From a virus, in IMG/VR virus record IMGVR_UViG_3300028025_001613, positions 1-52,263 of that record: a stretch of 52,263 nucleotides of DNA; one strand, written 5' to 3'. Positions 37,499 through 49,400 of the stretch are shown here, in pieces. The stretch's first letter is position 1. The number at the start of each line of letters is the position of its first letter. Made by a program: the position numbers and the translations under genes. The notes under the pieces are model-generated. The model saw only the letters and a list, made by a program, of their open reading frames with translations, did no database searches and was not told the origin of the DNA.

Positions 37499-37929
37499 AA
37501 ACTTGCCTCTATATAGATGACCAGCGTACACCAACTGAAACTCTTCCTAACTATGACCCTTGGCATGTAGTTAGAAACTATGATGAGTTTGTAGAATGGA
37601 TAACTAAGAATGGAATACCAGACTTTATAAGCTTTGACCATGACTTAGCTGATGAGCATACTAATGATTATTTTAGTCAGCTAGCTCAGCATGGATATCA
37701 ACATCCTAAGTATACAGAGTATAAAGAGAAAACAGGTATAGACTGTGCCAATTGGTTAGTAGAATACTGTCAAAAGAATAACGTTAAGTTAGGACGCTGT
37801 GCAGTACATTCTCATAATCCAGTGGGAGCAGCAAATTTACATAGCCTATTAAATGGTTTTAAACGCCATATGGGCTGGGATGAGGATTGTTATATAGGCA
37901 GAGTGCCATTCACTACAGAAAATAAATAA
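37486..37929 (+). CDS. cyclic-phosphate processing receiver-domain protein
   Basis: This 147-residue protein matches the receiver-like cpREC/cPPIA family: LYIDDQRTP near the N-terminus, FISFDHDLADEH in the middle, CANWLVEYC and VHSHNPVGAANL near the end, with conserved Asp/His residues. The family is predicted to process cyclic phosphate ends of RNA or cyclic nucleotides. Its original start appears displaced by the homing endonuclease inserted upstream; the present ATG lies in the end of that gene. Confidence 0.8.
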   Translation: MEKLKTCLYIDDQRTPTETLPNYDPWHVVRNYDEFVEWITKNGIPDFISFDHDLADEHTNDYFSQLAQHGYQHPKYTEYKEKTGIDCANWLVEYCQKNNVKLGRCAVHSHNPVGAANLHSLLNGFKRHMGWDEDCYIGRVPFTTENK

Positions 37930-37931
37930 AC

Positions 37932-38102
37932 ATGCAAATAAGCTTAGCATTATTAAGTAAGAATGAAACACTGTTTGGTCTAATGGTAGACCAAGGTGAG
38001 TATGAAAGAACAAAAGAGGTATGGGTACCATTTAGCCGTCTAAGAGTAGGATTTATATTCCTAACCTTAGACGTCATGTGGTATCATAATATCAAAAAGT
38101 AA
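37932..38102 (+). CDS. small conserved protein at the strand switch
   Basis: ATG 37932 to TAA 38100-38102 gives 56 residues: a charged first half and a C-terminal strand region (VPFSRLRVGFIFLTLDVMWYH). It starts 2 bases after the previous gene and ends 3 bases before the convergent giant gene. Reads as genuine protein; family not recognised. Confidence 0.55.
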   Translation: MQISLALLSKNETLFGLMVDQGEYERTKEVWVPFSRLRVGFIFLTLDVMWYHNIKK

Positions 38103-38105
38103 TTG

Positions 38106-41100
38106 TTACTTTCTTCTTTGGAACTCTTGACCTTTAAGAGCTTTTACCGGGTCTATTTGAGATCCGGTAATACCAAAGATCTTAGCTGCATCATTAATAA
38201 ATTTAGGACTATCTTGTTTTTGGAAGCTATAAGGACCTGCATCTTTTTTATAGAATGCTCCTTTATCATCAGTCATATATCCTACAAGATGGTCTAAGAA
38301 ATCCATAGGTTGTTTTAATGTAACACCGTATATAGCATCAGGCATAATAATATTTCTACCTGTAGCTTTTACTTGAGACCATGAAGAAAACTGTTGAGTC
38401 TCGTTAAGTGTACCTAACATAACCACAATACCGTGGTTAAATAACCAACCGCTCAAGTTAAAGTCTTTTTCATTAAGAGCTCCACTACGCTTTCTCATCT
38501 TTTCAAAACGGTCTTCATCATCACCATCATATCCAAATACTAAACCTAGCATTGAGAATAATACTACTTGATGGGCAATGTCTGCAACAAACTTAAGGAA
38601 GTTTTTCTTCTCTTCTAGACTCATCATGTTATAGTTACCTACACCATATTTAAAGAAGTCTCTAGCAGTTTGTAATACAGAAGTATAATATCCTGTAGTA
38701 ACTGTTCCTAAAGCTGCACTAGGTCTTGTAGCACCCACTCTATTCATAAGCATAGAGGTAAAGAATTTCTTTAAGAATGCTACTAGTCTAAAGGCAGCAT
38801 AACGCTGAGCTTCAGGCTGATCCATTCTAGAATAAGTACCTTGCAATCTGTTAGATACTTCATGCATAGTGTTCTTAATTCTATTAAACTCTTCTCCTCC
38901 AAGATCGTATTTCTTATCTATACCTTCTTTTAACGTGATCTGACCATTAACTACTTCCCAAGCATCAATGTATCTAATATTCTTAGTTTGACCATTTAAA
39001 GTTTGTTCTACCTTAATATGATGCATCATTCCAGAAAACATTTCCATAGTAGCTTCTACCTCTAAGAACTTACGTGGAGACATGAAAAAGCTTAAGCTAG
39101 CAGTATCAGATGCAAAAGATCTACCAAACTGCTCACCTAAAGTTTTATCAAACATACCCTGTCCTGGATCAAATACTTGTATAAGCTGAGCATCTAATGA
39201 TCTATTACCAGTCTTGTATAATTGAGCACTATGTGCTAATATCATCTTAACAGCTCTAGGTTTTCCTAGTAAGTAACTTTGATAGTTTATATACTTAGAT
39301 CCGGCTGCTTCAATACTTAATTGAACAACTGCTCCCATTCTGTTTTTTAATGCAGATGGTAATACATTAAATGAGAAGAAACCAAAGCTAGCTAAACTCA
39401 TCACTTGACTTTGGAACTTAAGTAGTGCAGGACTGTTAGCAAACCAACCGGCTTGGTTAACACCTTCAAACTCACGCTCATATAATCTCTGTATAGCACT
39501 TGCTCTTACAGACTCACCTTTCTTAGTTAAATAAGATACACGTCCAGTCTTCTGGAACATCCACTTATTAATCTTACTCATGTCTTTTACAGCATTGTCA
39601 GGATCAGCTATAGAAGTTTTAAGTGCTTGAGCAAATGGATTAAGCTCAACCAGCTTCTTCTGTCTTAAACCTGAGTGCATATACTTAAGCATAGAGTCAC
39701 CAATATTCATACTAACTTGATCCAACTCTAGATTGTAAAGACCTGTAATAGGTACTTTCTTAATCTCTTCATCAAACATATTAGTATAAACCAACTGCTC
39801 AGGATTAAAGTTTAAACCATCTTCATAGTCATCATTAGCTTTAAAGAACATTTGTTTAACACCTCTCATCCACTCTTTAGCTTTACTAGCTTCTTTATCT
39901 GTACTAGTTCCTTGCAAGTATTCTAGTCTAGGTTTACGGTATCTAGGAATCTGTAGATATAATCTACTCTCTCTAGGTAAACCTTCTTGGAACTTAAGAT
40001 GGAACTGTTTCATTTTTTCTAGTACAGCAAAAGCAGCAGGTCTTTCCCTTCTTAATTTCTCATAAGCAGGATTGATATATTTATCATCAACCGCTCCTTC
40101 TGCTACAGTTTTAGGTAACCAGTTACCTTTATTGTCTACAGTTACACCCACTTCTTTTTGAGTTCTATAATCTTTCTTAACTGATCTATAGAAGTAAGAT
40201 AGGTTAGGCTTACCTAATATCTTTTCTCCATCAGCTAATGTAATAGTCTCAAATGAATCAGGGTCATTAGGACGAGTTCTATTCCATATAAATATACGCT
40301 CATATACTGTCTTAGTAGTTCCTAACTCAGCATCAAATACTTCCTTAGATACGTGGTTAGCTTTAAACCAAGCTTCATATTCAGCACTCTCATTAAATAA
40401 TGTAACATAAGAGTTAGGTTGTAAAAGACCTTGAACAGTTTCATTATCTAGCAAAGGAAGATCTAACTTTTCCATCCAGTTATTAGCTATATCTACATAA
40501 TAATCAGTAGCTTCTTTAGATTGTAGTTCACCAAGCTTTTGGTAAATACGGTTTAACTCAGCTTTCTGCATTAAGTTTAACTTAATCGTAATACCTTTAT
40601 TTACTAGCTCGTTCATCCTAGCAGAATCCTCAGGAGATAATCTAGTGTTTATACTTTGATCTTTTTTGTTAAACAAATCTGATAACTCTTCAGTTTCAGC
40701 TTTACTTAAACCACTATATAACGATTTCTTTTTCTCATTAATCTTTTCCTGTAAAGTCTTAGCTTTATCTTTACTCTTCTGAGTAATATCTGTTCCAATG
40801 ATCTGACCATCTTGATCTCTGAATCCAGTAGCCATATCTAGCATCTCCTCCATTTCTGTAGAAGAGTCAATCATGTCTCTAGTCTGTTGAGGAAGAGATT
40901 CCATAAATGCTCTAAGTTGATTTAACACTTTGTTTCTCTCATCAAAGAACTGTTGAGTGTAAGCTACAACTGTATTATTCTTAATCCATTTATCACGTGC
41001 CTCTATAAATTCAGGAGATCCTGCAGCAATACCATCATCTACAAGAGTTTGTTCCATTCTTCTTAAGCTAGACTCAAACAATCCTGGAGTAGGAACCCAT

Positions 41101-43454
41101 TCAAAAAACTCTCTAGACTCTTTTCTATACTGACGTTCTATTTTAGCAATTTCTAACTCCTCTCCTGTTTTAGGATTACCTTCAGCATCTGTTAAAGAAG
41201 CTAATTGAGAGTATTGTCTCCATAAAAGTTTCTTCTGTTCAGAGACTTCATCATAGAAGTTCTCATCATAGTTTTGACCATCTAGTTCCTTAACTGTATT
41301 TATGATAATCTGCTTTCTTCTATAAGCTTCCTTTCCTAATTCTGACTCATAGATCTTTTCCCTTTCATAATATTCATTAACATACTCTTGATGAAAGTAA
41401 TCTCTTCTATGCTTTCTCAAATCTTTAAGGATCTGATCAGCTAAAACCTCATCACCTTTCTGTAAAGCAGCATCATACTCATACTTTAAACGAGATGTTT
41501 CTAATGAAGCGTCTTTAAATCTATCTGTAAATGACCAAACATCTTTAGTCTCAAACTCTCCTTTTTCATTCAAGAATGGAACCTTTTCTACAGTGACTAA
41601 TGTTTTCATTAGTTCTGTATAGTTACTACGATTATATCCAGCAGCTTTTAATAATGGCTCCATTTCACGAAGGAAGTCATTCATATTAATCTGAGTCTGA
41701 GAATCAACATCATTGTAAGCGTTCTTTAAGAACATTGCAAATCCACCAATAACAGGATCAGGAGAATTAGTATAAGCTTCTAAGAAAGCTGAATAAGCAT
41801 TAGTATCTCCGGCTCTACCAGTAATAAGATCATTGATCTTTTTCTTAGTAAGTCTCATAGAGTCCCACTTCTGCTGCATATCTTTAACCTTTTGATCAGA
41901 TCCAGATATAGCTTTTAATCTTTCAATCTCATCAGAGAAGTGTTTGTCAATACCTTCAGCTAAAGGGGTTAAGCTTTCAAATAATACACTATCTACATTA
42001 TTTGCATATATCTTATGCACCTTCTTTGTAGTAGTATCTATAGTATATTTCAAGCCGGCAACAATTCTTCCAAACTCAGAATTTGTAGGTAAACCATTGG
42101 CAGCCAATCTATTATTAGTCTCATCTATAAAATTACTCCAGTTACGTAATAGCAAATCATAATAAAATAAATTACTAATCACTTCTTTACTTTCACCTTG
42201 AGTAGCTAACTGATCAATATGATTACTTATACTAACAGTTAATTTATCTAAACGAAGTATAGAGTGTACAAAGTTTTGGGTAGTCTTTTGTCTTATTGTA
42301 AACTGATCAAATATCTTCTGAAGCTCTTCATTAATTTCTGTATTATCTAATGTAGACTTTAACTCTTGTAACTGACCTCTTCCTGTTTCATCAACTAAGA
42401 ACTTTCTAGCTTCAGAGTAGTTCTTATTTTCTTTAATACGTCTTATATGGTTAGTAACTACATCATAGAAACGTTGTACAGTTTCAGATATAGCTAAGTA
42501 TTCTACGTTCTCTAGCTCATTAGTAAAATTAGTAATATCACGCACATAGTCTACATAGTCTTGCTGACTAATCACCTCGGTATTTATATCAAACTTATCT
42601 GATCTAAGCATATCTGCTAACTGAGATAGACTAGTATTAGCTGATAACTTTTCTACTTTAACTGCTGTACCAAAAGCTTTACGTAACATTTGCTTAAAAG
42701 CAAATAATAACTTATTAATAAAGTCTTTAAAACCTTTACTTGTTTGTTCAGCAGCATTATTAGTAGCTAAGGCCCTTACTAACACCTCTTGTCTAAATTG
42801 AGCAGATGTATCTTCTAAATCAGGATAGAGATTTCTTACATCAGATATAATGCTTTCTCCCTCAACTGTAGCAGATAAGTCACTATATATCTTATTAAAC
42901 AATGTAGGGTTTTCTATAAAGATAGATGCAGCTAAAGGGTGAGCATACTCATGCAAAACATTATCTGCAGTAAATCTTCCATCTAATAAATACACCTTAC
43001 CGTTAAAAAAGAAAGCAGCCTCTCCAGTCCAAGGATTAGTTGTATCTCTTGTTAACTTTCTAGCATCCTGAGCATTGATGACACTATAAGGTATACCAAA
43101 GGTAGTAGCTAATTGGTTAGCTAATGCAACTGCTGCAGTGTTACCAATGTCTATCTTTTGATCAGCTTCTGAAAATATAGGATTAGTCTCATCTACCTTA
43201 GTATCTAGACCTACAATATATTTAATAGATGGTTCTCCATTGGAGTCCTTTTCTAAATCAGAATCCATTACTTCCCAATAACCATACTTATCTTTAAAAG
43301 TTTGAGTATATGGCTGAGCCCAATATCTTAAAGCCTTTTCAGTATTAGGCTGAATAGCTAAAATATCTTTATAGAGGATTGACTCCTTACCATTAGGAGC
43401 CAACACCTTTTCAATGTCATTAGTTTCTTTATTACGAATTATGCTACAAGCCAT
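38106..43454 (-). CDS. giant crAss-like virion protein with zincin motif
   Basis: A 1782-residue protein whose N-terminal 300 residues hold a zincin-type metallopeptidase motif, VLHEYAHPLA (HExxH at His168), followed by a Glu-bearing helix (RQEVLVRALA). The middle is long, helical and highly charged. The last 500 residues contain hydrophobic segments (SLASFGFFSFNVLPSAL, VVLFSMLGLVFGY) that could enter membranes. In crAss-like phages, such giants next to the RNA polymerase are packaged cargo ejected with the DNA. It starts 3 bases after the polymerase gene. Proteolysis might process virion proteins; not shown. Confidence 0.8.
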   Translation of the reverse strand: MACSIIRNKETNDIEKVLAPNGKESILYKDILAIQPNTEKALRYWAQPYTQTFKDKYGYWEVMDSDLEKDSNGEPSIKYIVGLDTKVDETNPIFSEADQKIDIGNTAAVALANQLATTFGIPYSVINAQDARKLTRDTTNPWTGEAAFFFNGKVYLLDGRFTADNVLHEYAHPLAASIFIENPTLFNKIYSDLSATVEGESIISDVRNLYPDLEDTSAQFRQEVLVRALATNNAAEQTSKGFKDFINKLLFAFKQMLRKAFGTAVKVEKLSANTSLSQLADMLRSDKFDINTEVISQQDYVDYVRDITNFTNELENVEYLAISETVQRFYDVVTNHIRRIKENKNYSEARKFLVDETGRGQLQELKSTLDNTEINEELQKIFDQFTIRQKTTQNFVHSILRLDKLTVSISNHIDQLATQGESKEVISNLFYYDLLLRNWSNFIDETNNRLAANGLPTNSEFGRIVAGLKYTIDTTTKKVHKIYANNVDSVLFESLTPLAEGIDKHFSDEIERLKAISGSDQKVKDMQQKWDSMRLTKKKINDLITGRAGDTNAYSAFLEAYTNSPDPVIGGFAMFLKNAYNDVDSQTQINMNDFLREMEPLLKAAGYNRSNYTELMKTLVTVEKVPFLNEKGEFETKDVWSFTDRFKDASLETSRLKYEYDAALQKGDEVLADQILKDLRKHRRDYFHQEYVNEYYEREKIYESELGKEAYRRKQIIINTVKELDGQNYDENFYDEVSEQKKLLWRQYSQLASLTDAEGNPKTGEELEIAKIERQYRKESREFFEWVPTPGLFESSLRRMEQTLVDDGIAAGSPEFIEARDKWIKNNTVVAYTQQFFDERNKVLNQLRAFMESLPQQTRDMIDSSTEMEEMLDMATGFRDQDGQIIGTDITQKSKDKAKTLQEKINEKKKSLYSGLSKAETEELSDLFNKKDQSINTRLSPEDSARMNELVNKGITIKLNLMQKAELNRIYQKLGELQSKEATDYYVDIANNWMEKLDLPLLDNETVQGLLQPNSYVTLFNESAEYEAWFKANHVSKEVFDAELGTTKTVYERIFIWNRTRPNDPDSFETITLADGEKILGKPNLSYFYRSVKKDYRTQKEVGVTVDNKGNWLPKTVAEGAVDDKYINPAYEKLRRERPAAFAVLEKMKQFHLKFQEGLPRESRLYLQIPRYRKPRLEYLQGTSTDKEASKAKEWMRGVKQMFFKANDDYEDGLNFNPEQLVYTNMFDEEIKKVPITGLYNLELDQVSMNIGDSMLKYMHSGLRQKKLVELNPFAQALKTSIADPDNAVKDMSKINKWMFQKTGRVSYLTKKGESVRASAIQRLYEREFEGVNQAGWFANSPALLKFQSQVMSLASFGFFSFNVLPSALKNRMGAVVQLSIEAAGSKYINYQSYLLGKPRAVKMILAHSAQLYKTGNRSLDAQLIQVFDPGQGMFDKTLGEQFGRSFASDTASLSFFMSPRKFLEVEATMEMFSGMMHHIKVEQTLNGQTKNIRYIDAWEVVNGQITLKEGIDKKYDLGGEEFNRIKNTMHEVSNRLQGTYSRMDQPEAQRYAAFRLVAFLKKFFTSMLMNRVGATRPSAALGTVTTGYYTSVLQTARDFFKYGVGNYNMMSLEEKKNFLKFVADIAHQVVLFSMLGLVFGYDGDDEDRFEKMRKRSGALNEKDFNLSGWLFNHGIVVMLGTLNETQQFSSWSQVKATGRNIIMPDAIYGVTLKQPMDFLDHLVGYMTDDKGAFYKKDAGPYSFQKQDSPKFINDAAKIFGITGSQIDPVKALKGQEFQRRK

Positions 43455-43457
43455 ATG

Positions 43458-46400
43458 TTATGAATTACAGTTTTTAGATTCTTCTACTTTTTGTTCTATG
43501 ATACTTTCTATCTCTTCATCAGTTATAGGCTGACTAGATTGGAACTCTTTTCTAAAGCCTAAATTTGACTCTGCTCCTGGGTTTACATATCCATACTTTT
43601 TATAAAGCTCAGATACTAAATATGTATAAGTTCTAGGAGCCTTATCTTTTAATACATCAATTTGAGCATCATCTTTACCCAGTATTGTAGTCAATCCTGA
43701 AGAAGGAAATACAACTTTTGCACCATTACCTAAATGATTATCAATAACTTCTAAAGCTTGATTTATAAGAGCTATATTATTATCATAAGTCTCATCTGAC
43801 CAAGATTGTGAACCACCTTTCTGTTTGATAGGTATACCAACGCTATTTCCAGCAGTCTTATAAGGAGCAGTTAACACCTCAGCAATACCATCTTGGTTAG
43901 TAGGATATACAAATATACTTTCTTTATTACTATTAATAACAGTTTCAAAAGCTTTTATCTCAGAATTAGTTCTTGGGTTATCATACACAGTAGCTTTACC
44001 AGCTTCTCTAAAATCAGATTGACCCTCTTCCATATTTCTAACAACTGTTTCTTCTGTAGTCTCTGTATACTGAATATAGTTCCTATATCTTAAACGACTG
44101 CTACTAGAATTAGAACTCCAGTTAGAATCAAACATATCAGAATACTTATCTAAAAACTCTTGAGAGATACCTTTTTCTGATACATTCTTCATTGGCTCCT
44201 CTAGTAATTTCATTAGAGTTTCTGTAGGTAGTATAGAAGATAGTGTACTTCCTGACTTATTTATACCAGCTCTTAAGTACTCAGCTATTATTAATCTACT
44301 AAAAAATTTAGATATCTCTAGATTCCTGGTCTTGTCTGCAACTTTCAATGTTCCAACATCAGATAATCTTACTAGGTTTTCGTGCAAGACATTAATAATT
44401 TCTGAATCAAGTCTATCAGACTTTAACTTTAATGTTCTAAGTTTTCTACCCTTATTCTTACCTCCCTCACCAATAAAACTAATTTGATCCATAAGCATGT
44501 ATTCCTCTTCTAACTCAGAATAAACTCTTTTTATATTCAAGAAATCATCAGCAATACTGTTCTTAGACTTAAGAATAGTATAGAAGTTAAAAGTTCTTTC
44601 TAAAGCACGGTCAGCTAGTATTTGTTCATACTCCTCTCTACTTTGCTTTTCTTTCATTGGAATTACAGATCTTAAGTATTCTCTCTCTAATACAAAGTGA
44701 GTATACTCTTGTAAGTTCTGACTTCTCTTAGGTCCCATTTGAAAGGCTCCTATATCAGTTTTAGCTAATTGTAAAGACTCATACCCTTTTCCTGCATACT
44801 CTTTTTGATCAAAGTCTAATGCAATCTGTTGAGGATCAACATACATTACACCATCTTTTACAAACGCTCCATATTTAATTTGAACCTTTTCAATAGGAAT
44901 ACTCTTATTTATAAGTAATCCTTTATACTCTTTTATGTTCTTTAGATCTATACCTTTAATATAATTCTGCATTAAATACATAGGTATATCATTTTTAAAT
45001 GCTGCTACATATTTCTCAGCATCCTCAAATGTCTTCTTATACTTATTTGTATTAATCTTATTAATTAAATAATTGTTTACAGTTTCATCTCCTCTAAGTT
45101 TCATTAATGGCTTCCATAATTTTAACTGAAAGGCTTGTACAAGGAACGACTTGATAGGAGAATCATATAATATGTTTGTAACTAAGTCAGAAGGCACTGC
45201 ATCTACAATATTTAACTTAGATATTTTACTAAGTCTTTCTTGAGCAGAAAACAATGATTTAGAAGGAGCTGTGTCTAAGTTAACTGTTAATTTAATATTA
45301 GTTAGTTTAGCCATTAAATCTTCTAATTCAATAAAGTGTAACAAAGTAGCCTTAGATATATCAGATTCTGTATTCTTGTCTTTAATGTTATTTAGTAATT
45401 CTTCAGTAGTATATTCTTTTTTATCGTTATACTTATTAATAATTCTGTAAATATCAACATTACTTACAATAATCTCTCCAGTTTCAGTTTCTCTTGCACG
45501 ACCTGTCTTTTTATCTATAGTTAAGTCATCATAGAAATTACGAATAATAAATTCTTTTCTTACATTAAATTTATCATACCCCTTTCCTTTACTGGCTTCA
45601 TTACCAGCAGCTTCATAGAAAGGACTATTACGTTTGGCTCTATCTTTAATATATTTAATAACTAAAGGTTGTGATACAAAGTAAGCAGCTGTTTTAAAGT
45701 CTACACCAGTTTCTAGTAAAAATAGCAAAACTGGTCCGGCAACATTGTTACCATTAATGTTAAAGATCCAAGCATCTTTTTCAATGTCTACCCATCCGTT
45801 CATCAATTGAGAAATTAAGTCAGAGATCTTATCTCCTGTTACAGTTTCAACATCTGATAAAGATATGTAGCTCTTACCATCCTTAGTAACAGTGTTATGT
45901 TTCATACGGATATTAATAGGACGCATTTCAGTAACAACCTTTCCGTTCTTTACTTTATATTCTTTAGTAATAGGATCTATAGGATAGTGGGTATACTGCT
46001 TTTCAAGTCTAGCTCCTACTCTTTTAAAAATAGAAGAGTATTTATTATCTACAGCACCAATACCTAACGTTCTCTTACCGATGTTATTAGACTCATGTTT
46101 ATATAAGTTGTATCTAGGTTCTAAAGTACGAGTAGGACTAATCTTAGAACCTTGTTCTTTAGTCTTATTAGCTAAAGGATTATACCCTTGAATGTTTTCA
46201 ATAGATAACTCATCAGCTACACCTTTAACAATATCTGTATCGTTAGGACGGATAAGAGCATCAAAGTTATCAGGGTGTTCTAAGATCTGACGAATAGTTT
46301 CAATTATTTGATTTTCAACAGCTTTAACACCCTTACCAGTTGCATAAGTAGCTTCTTCATTATCATATTTATAATTAGGTTGGAAAATAGTTAACTTATC

Positions 46401-49400
46401 AATATCAAAGTCAGATCCTGACTTAGCTACAATTTCAGTTGGAGGTACAATAATAGACCCTGCTTCTTCAGGAAGAAACTCATAGACTTCCATGAACTCC
46501 ATAGAGTTAAATCCTTGCACAGGAATACGTACACCTACCATAGTAATAAGCTTACGGTTATCATTTTTATCTAACCACTCATCTTTCTTAAGCACTTCAT
46601 TCAAACGCTCTATTGTACCAATCTTTTTGCCATCAGTATGCTTAAGTTCAAGAAGTTTGTAGTAATCACCCTTCATTGCTATTTTTACTTTCATAGCAGA
46701 GGTAGATCCATTTTTACCTTTACCTGGACGGTAAGTAGGTAAGTCATTAGTACCATATCTAGCTAATTGATCTTCTGTAGGATTTTTAAATCCTGATTCA
46801 AAACCAGCACCTGATACTTGAACCAATTGCTCACCGTTCATCTTCTGACGAACCAATCGTTTTACTACAATAGAGTTTAATAACTTTTCTATCTTCTCAG
46901 CATTAAGACTGAAGCTTAAGTCACTTTGTAAACCAAAGTTTTTAATAAAGTCTATATCATGTTCAGGTAAACCTTGACGATCTAACTCTTTCTGTACAAA
47001 GTTCATAAGACTCTCTGTACTTCCAGATAGGTTTCCTTTAGCATCCTCTTTCCAACCTGCCTGTTCTAATAATTCTTTTTTCTTGCCTTCTTGTAAAGTA
47101 TCAAGTAATTTTTCAAATCTAGATACAAGCAATTCAAAGTCTTTAGATATAGGTATCCCTTGCTTAAATAAGTCATTGATAATCAACGTTCTAAGCTGGG
47201 TAGAGAATATAGTTTTATTCTTCCAAGTAGATTGGATATCAACTTGATCTTTTAAATATTGTATAAATACTCCGTTCTTAGTGTACTCAGCCTCTCCTTC
47301 ATTCCAAGACTTAACAGATCTAGTAGCATAGTCATCATTCTCATATAAAGAATCAGGCTTTCCGTTAGATGTAATAGTAGCCATCTTACTTCCAGACTCA
47401 AACAATGCGTAGTCTACACCTTGTTTAACTAGATTATCATGAAGAGTTTCCATGTTAGTTCCTTTAACCATAGATGGAATAAGAGGTACTAATGAAAACT
47501 TATGAAACGCCTGCATATGTAACTTCTCAGTTTTTAGAGGACCAGCATATTGAAACTTCTTTGTAGGAAAGAATTCAGTAATCTCAGCAGGATCTACAAC
47601 TTCATCATTAACAATCTTATTATATAGCTCGTTCTGCTTATCAGACCAAGCTCCCTCTAAAAGAGATAATATTCTATATGAGTCAAATGTAATCCATCCT
47701 TGAGCATCTCCTTCTGTCATTTCTTTATAAGGAGATAAAATCTTTTCAGCCTGCTCTTTTGTATATTTACCAGAACTTACTAAAGCATTTACATACTCTT
47801 CAAAGTAAGCTGACTCTACTTTGTTATCTTTAAATACTACAGAATTTAATATACCATCAAATGATCGTTTAGCTGCTCCAATCTTATTAGCGTATGCTCT
47901 ACCTATATTATTAATAAACATAGATGTAGATTCACTAGAAGAGAAAGATCTACCTGTAGATCCAATAGCAGCATTACGTTTATGAAATTCTTCTTTAACA
48001 TGATTGTACATAGCTAAGTCTCCATATAGTACAGAGACAGCTTCCATATTATGGATTAAAGCATTTACTGTAAATGATCTTAAAGCAATCATAGTAAGCT
48101 CTTGTTCCTTACCTTTACCTATATTTAAACCTGTATCTTTTCTAACTAAGTTGCTCAATGATGGTATACCCTTACCTCCAAATAATATCTCTTCAGACAT
48201 ATAAGGAAGAGTAACAAAACTTTCAAAGTTCTCGTCTACTAAATTATTAATATAGTTATTAATATCATTAGAAATTCTTTCAGCAAACTTAGGATCATCC
48301 AAAATACTTAAAGAATCTTCTTCATTAGCTACAGCTATTAAATCATTCTTAAGACTATCTGATAGTATATCATCAAACATTGTAAACGTCAAACCTCTCT
48401 CATTGAATCCTGGAACATTAGCCGCTTTACCTGACTTTACTATAGCAATACGTTCCATCTCAGCAGCAATCTTTGGCTTAAGAAGAGATACTGTAGCATT
48501 ATGACTTTTAACTTTATCTGCAAAGTAACCACTACTAATATATAAATGATTAGCATTCTGATTAAACTCGGTATCTACTTTAGATACACTAATACCATAA
48601 GCAGTAGATTTAGACGCATGTCTTGGAAGCTCCATAACACCACGAATTAGCATGGTATGAATATCCATTAAAAACTTACTAATAGGATCTAGCTGAGAAG
48701 TCTTAATACCTGTTGAGGCACTTTGAGCACCAACTATATTCTCTACTACATTCTTAATACCGTTTAAGTTATCAATGTTTATAGTAACATTAGTAGCTCC
48801 ATAAGAAGCTTTACTAGTCTTTCTTTTATTCTTATTACTTAAGTCAAATACTTTACCTACAGGAATATGAAACAAACTATTTAACCAGATAGAATACTTA
48901 GCAAAAGGATTCTTTCTATAGTCTAAATGAGACATATGAGGTTGACTAACCATTTCATTATAGTCCTTGTCTTTATCATTAAGTTCTGATAGCACCTTTG
49001 TACTAGTATTGTTTAATGATAGGTCATACTCTCTATCTCCTGCAACATTCTGCACAGAGTTATTACTATACTTGCCAGAGTCAGTAGCTTCTATTTCTAA
49101 AATCTTAGAAACACTACTAGACTCTCCTTTGTATACAGACTCTCCATCCATCTTTACTTCACTACGTAAAGCTGAAATAGGATTAGTAGTCTTTATATTA
49201 TACTTTTTAAGATCTTGAATTCCTTTATATAGATAATATACAGCAGTATAGTTATCGTACACTTTCTGTTTAACAGCTCTATTATCTGTTAAATAAAATC
49301 CTATTGCTCTTAAGAATTGGAATGCCTTATCTTCATCAATAATATTCTTAGTACCTCTTCCAAAAAGATCATTGTAAGGAAAAGCTTTAAGAATTGCATC

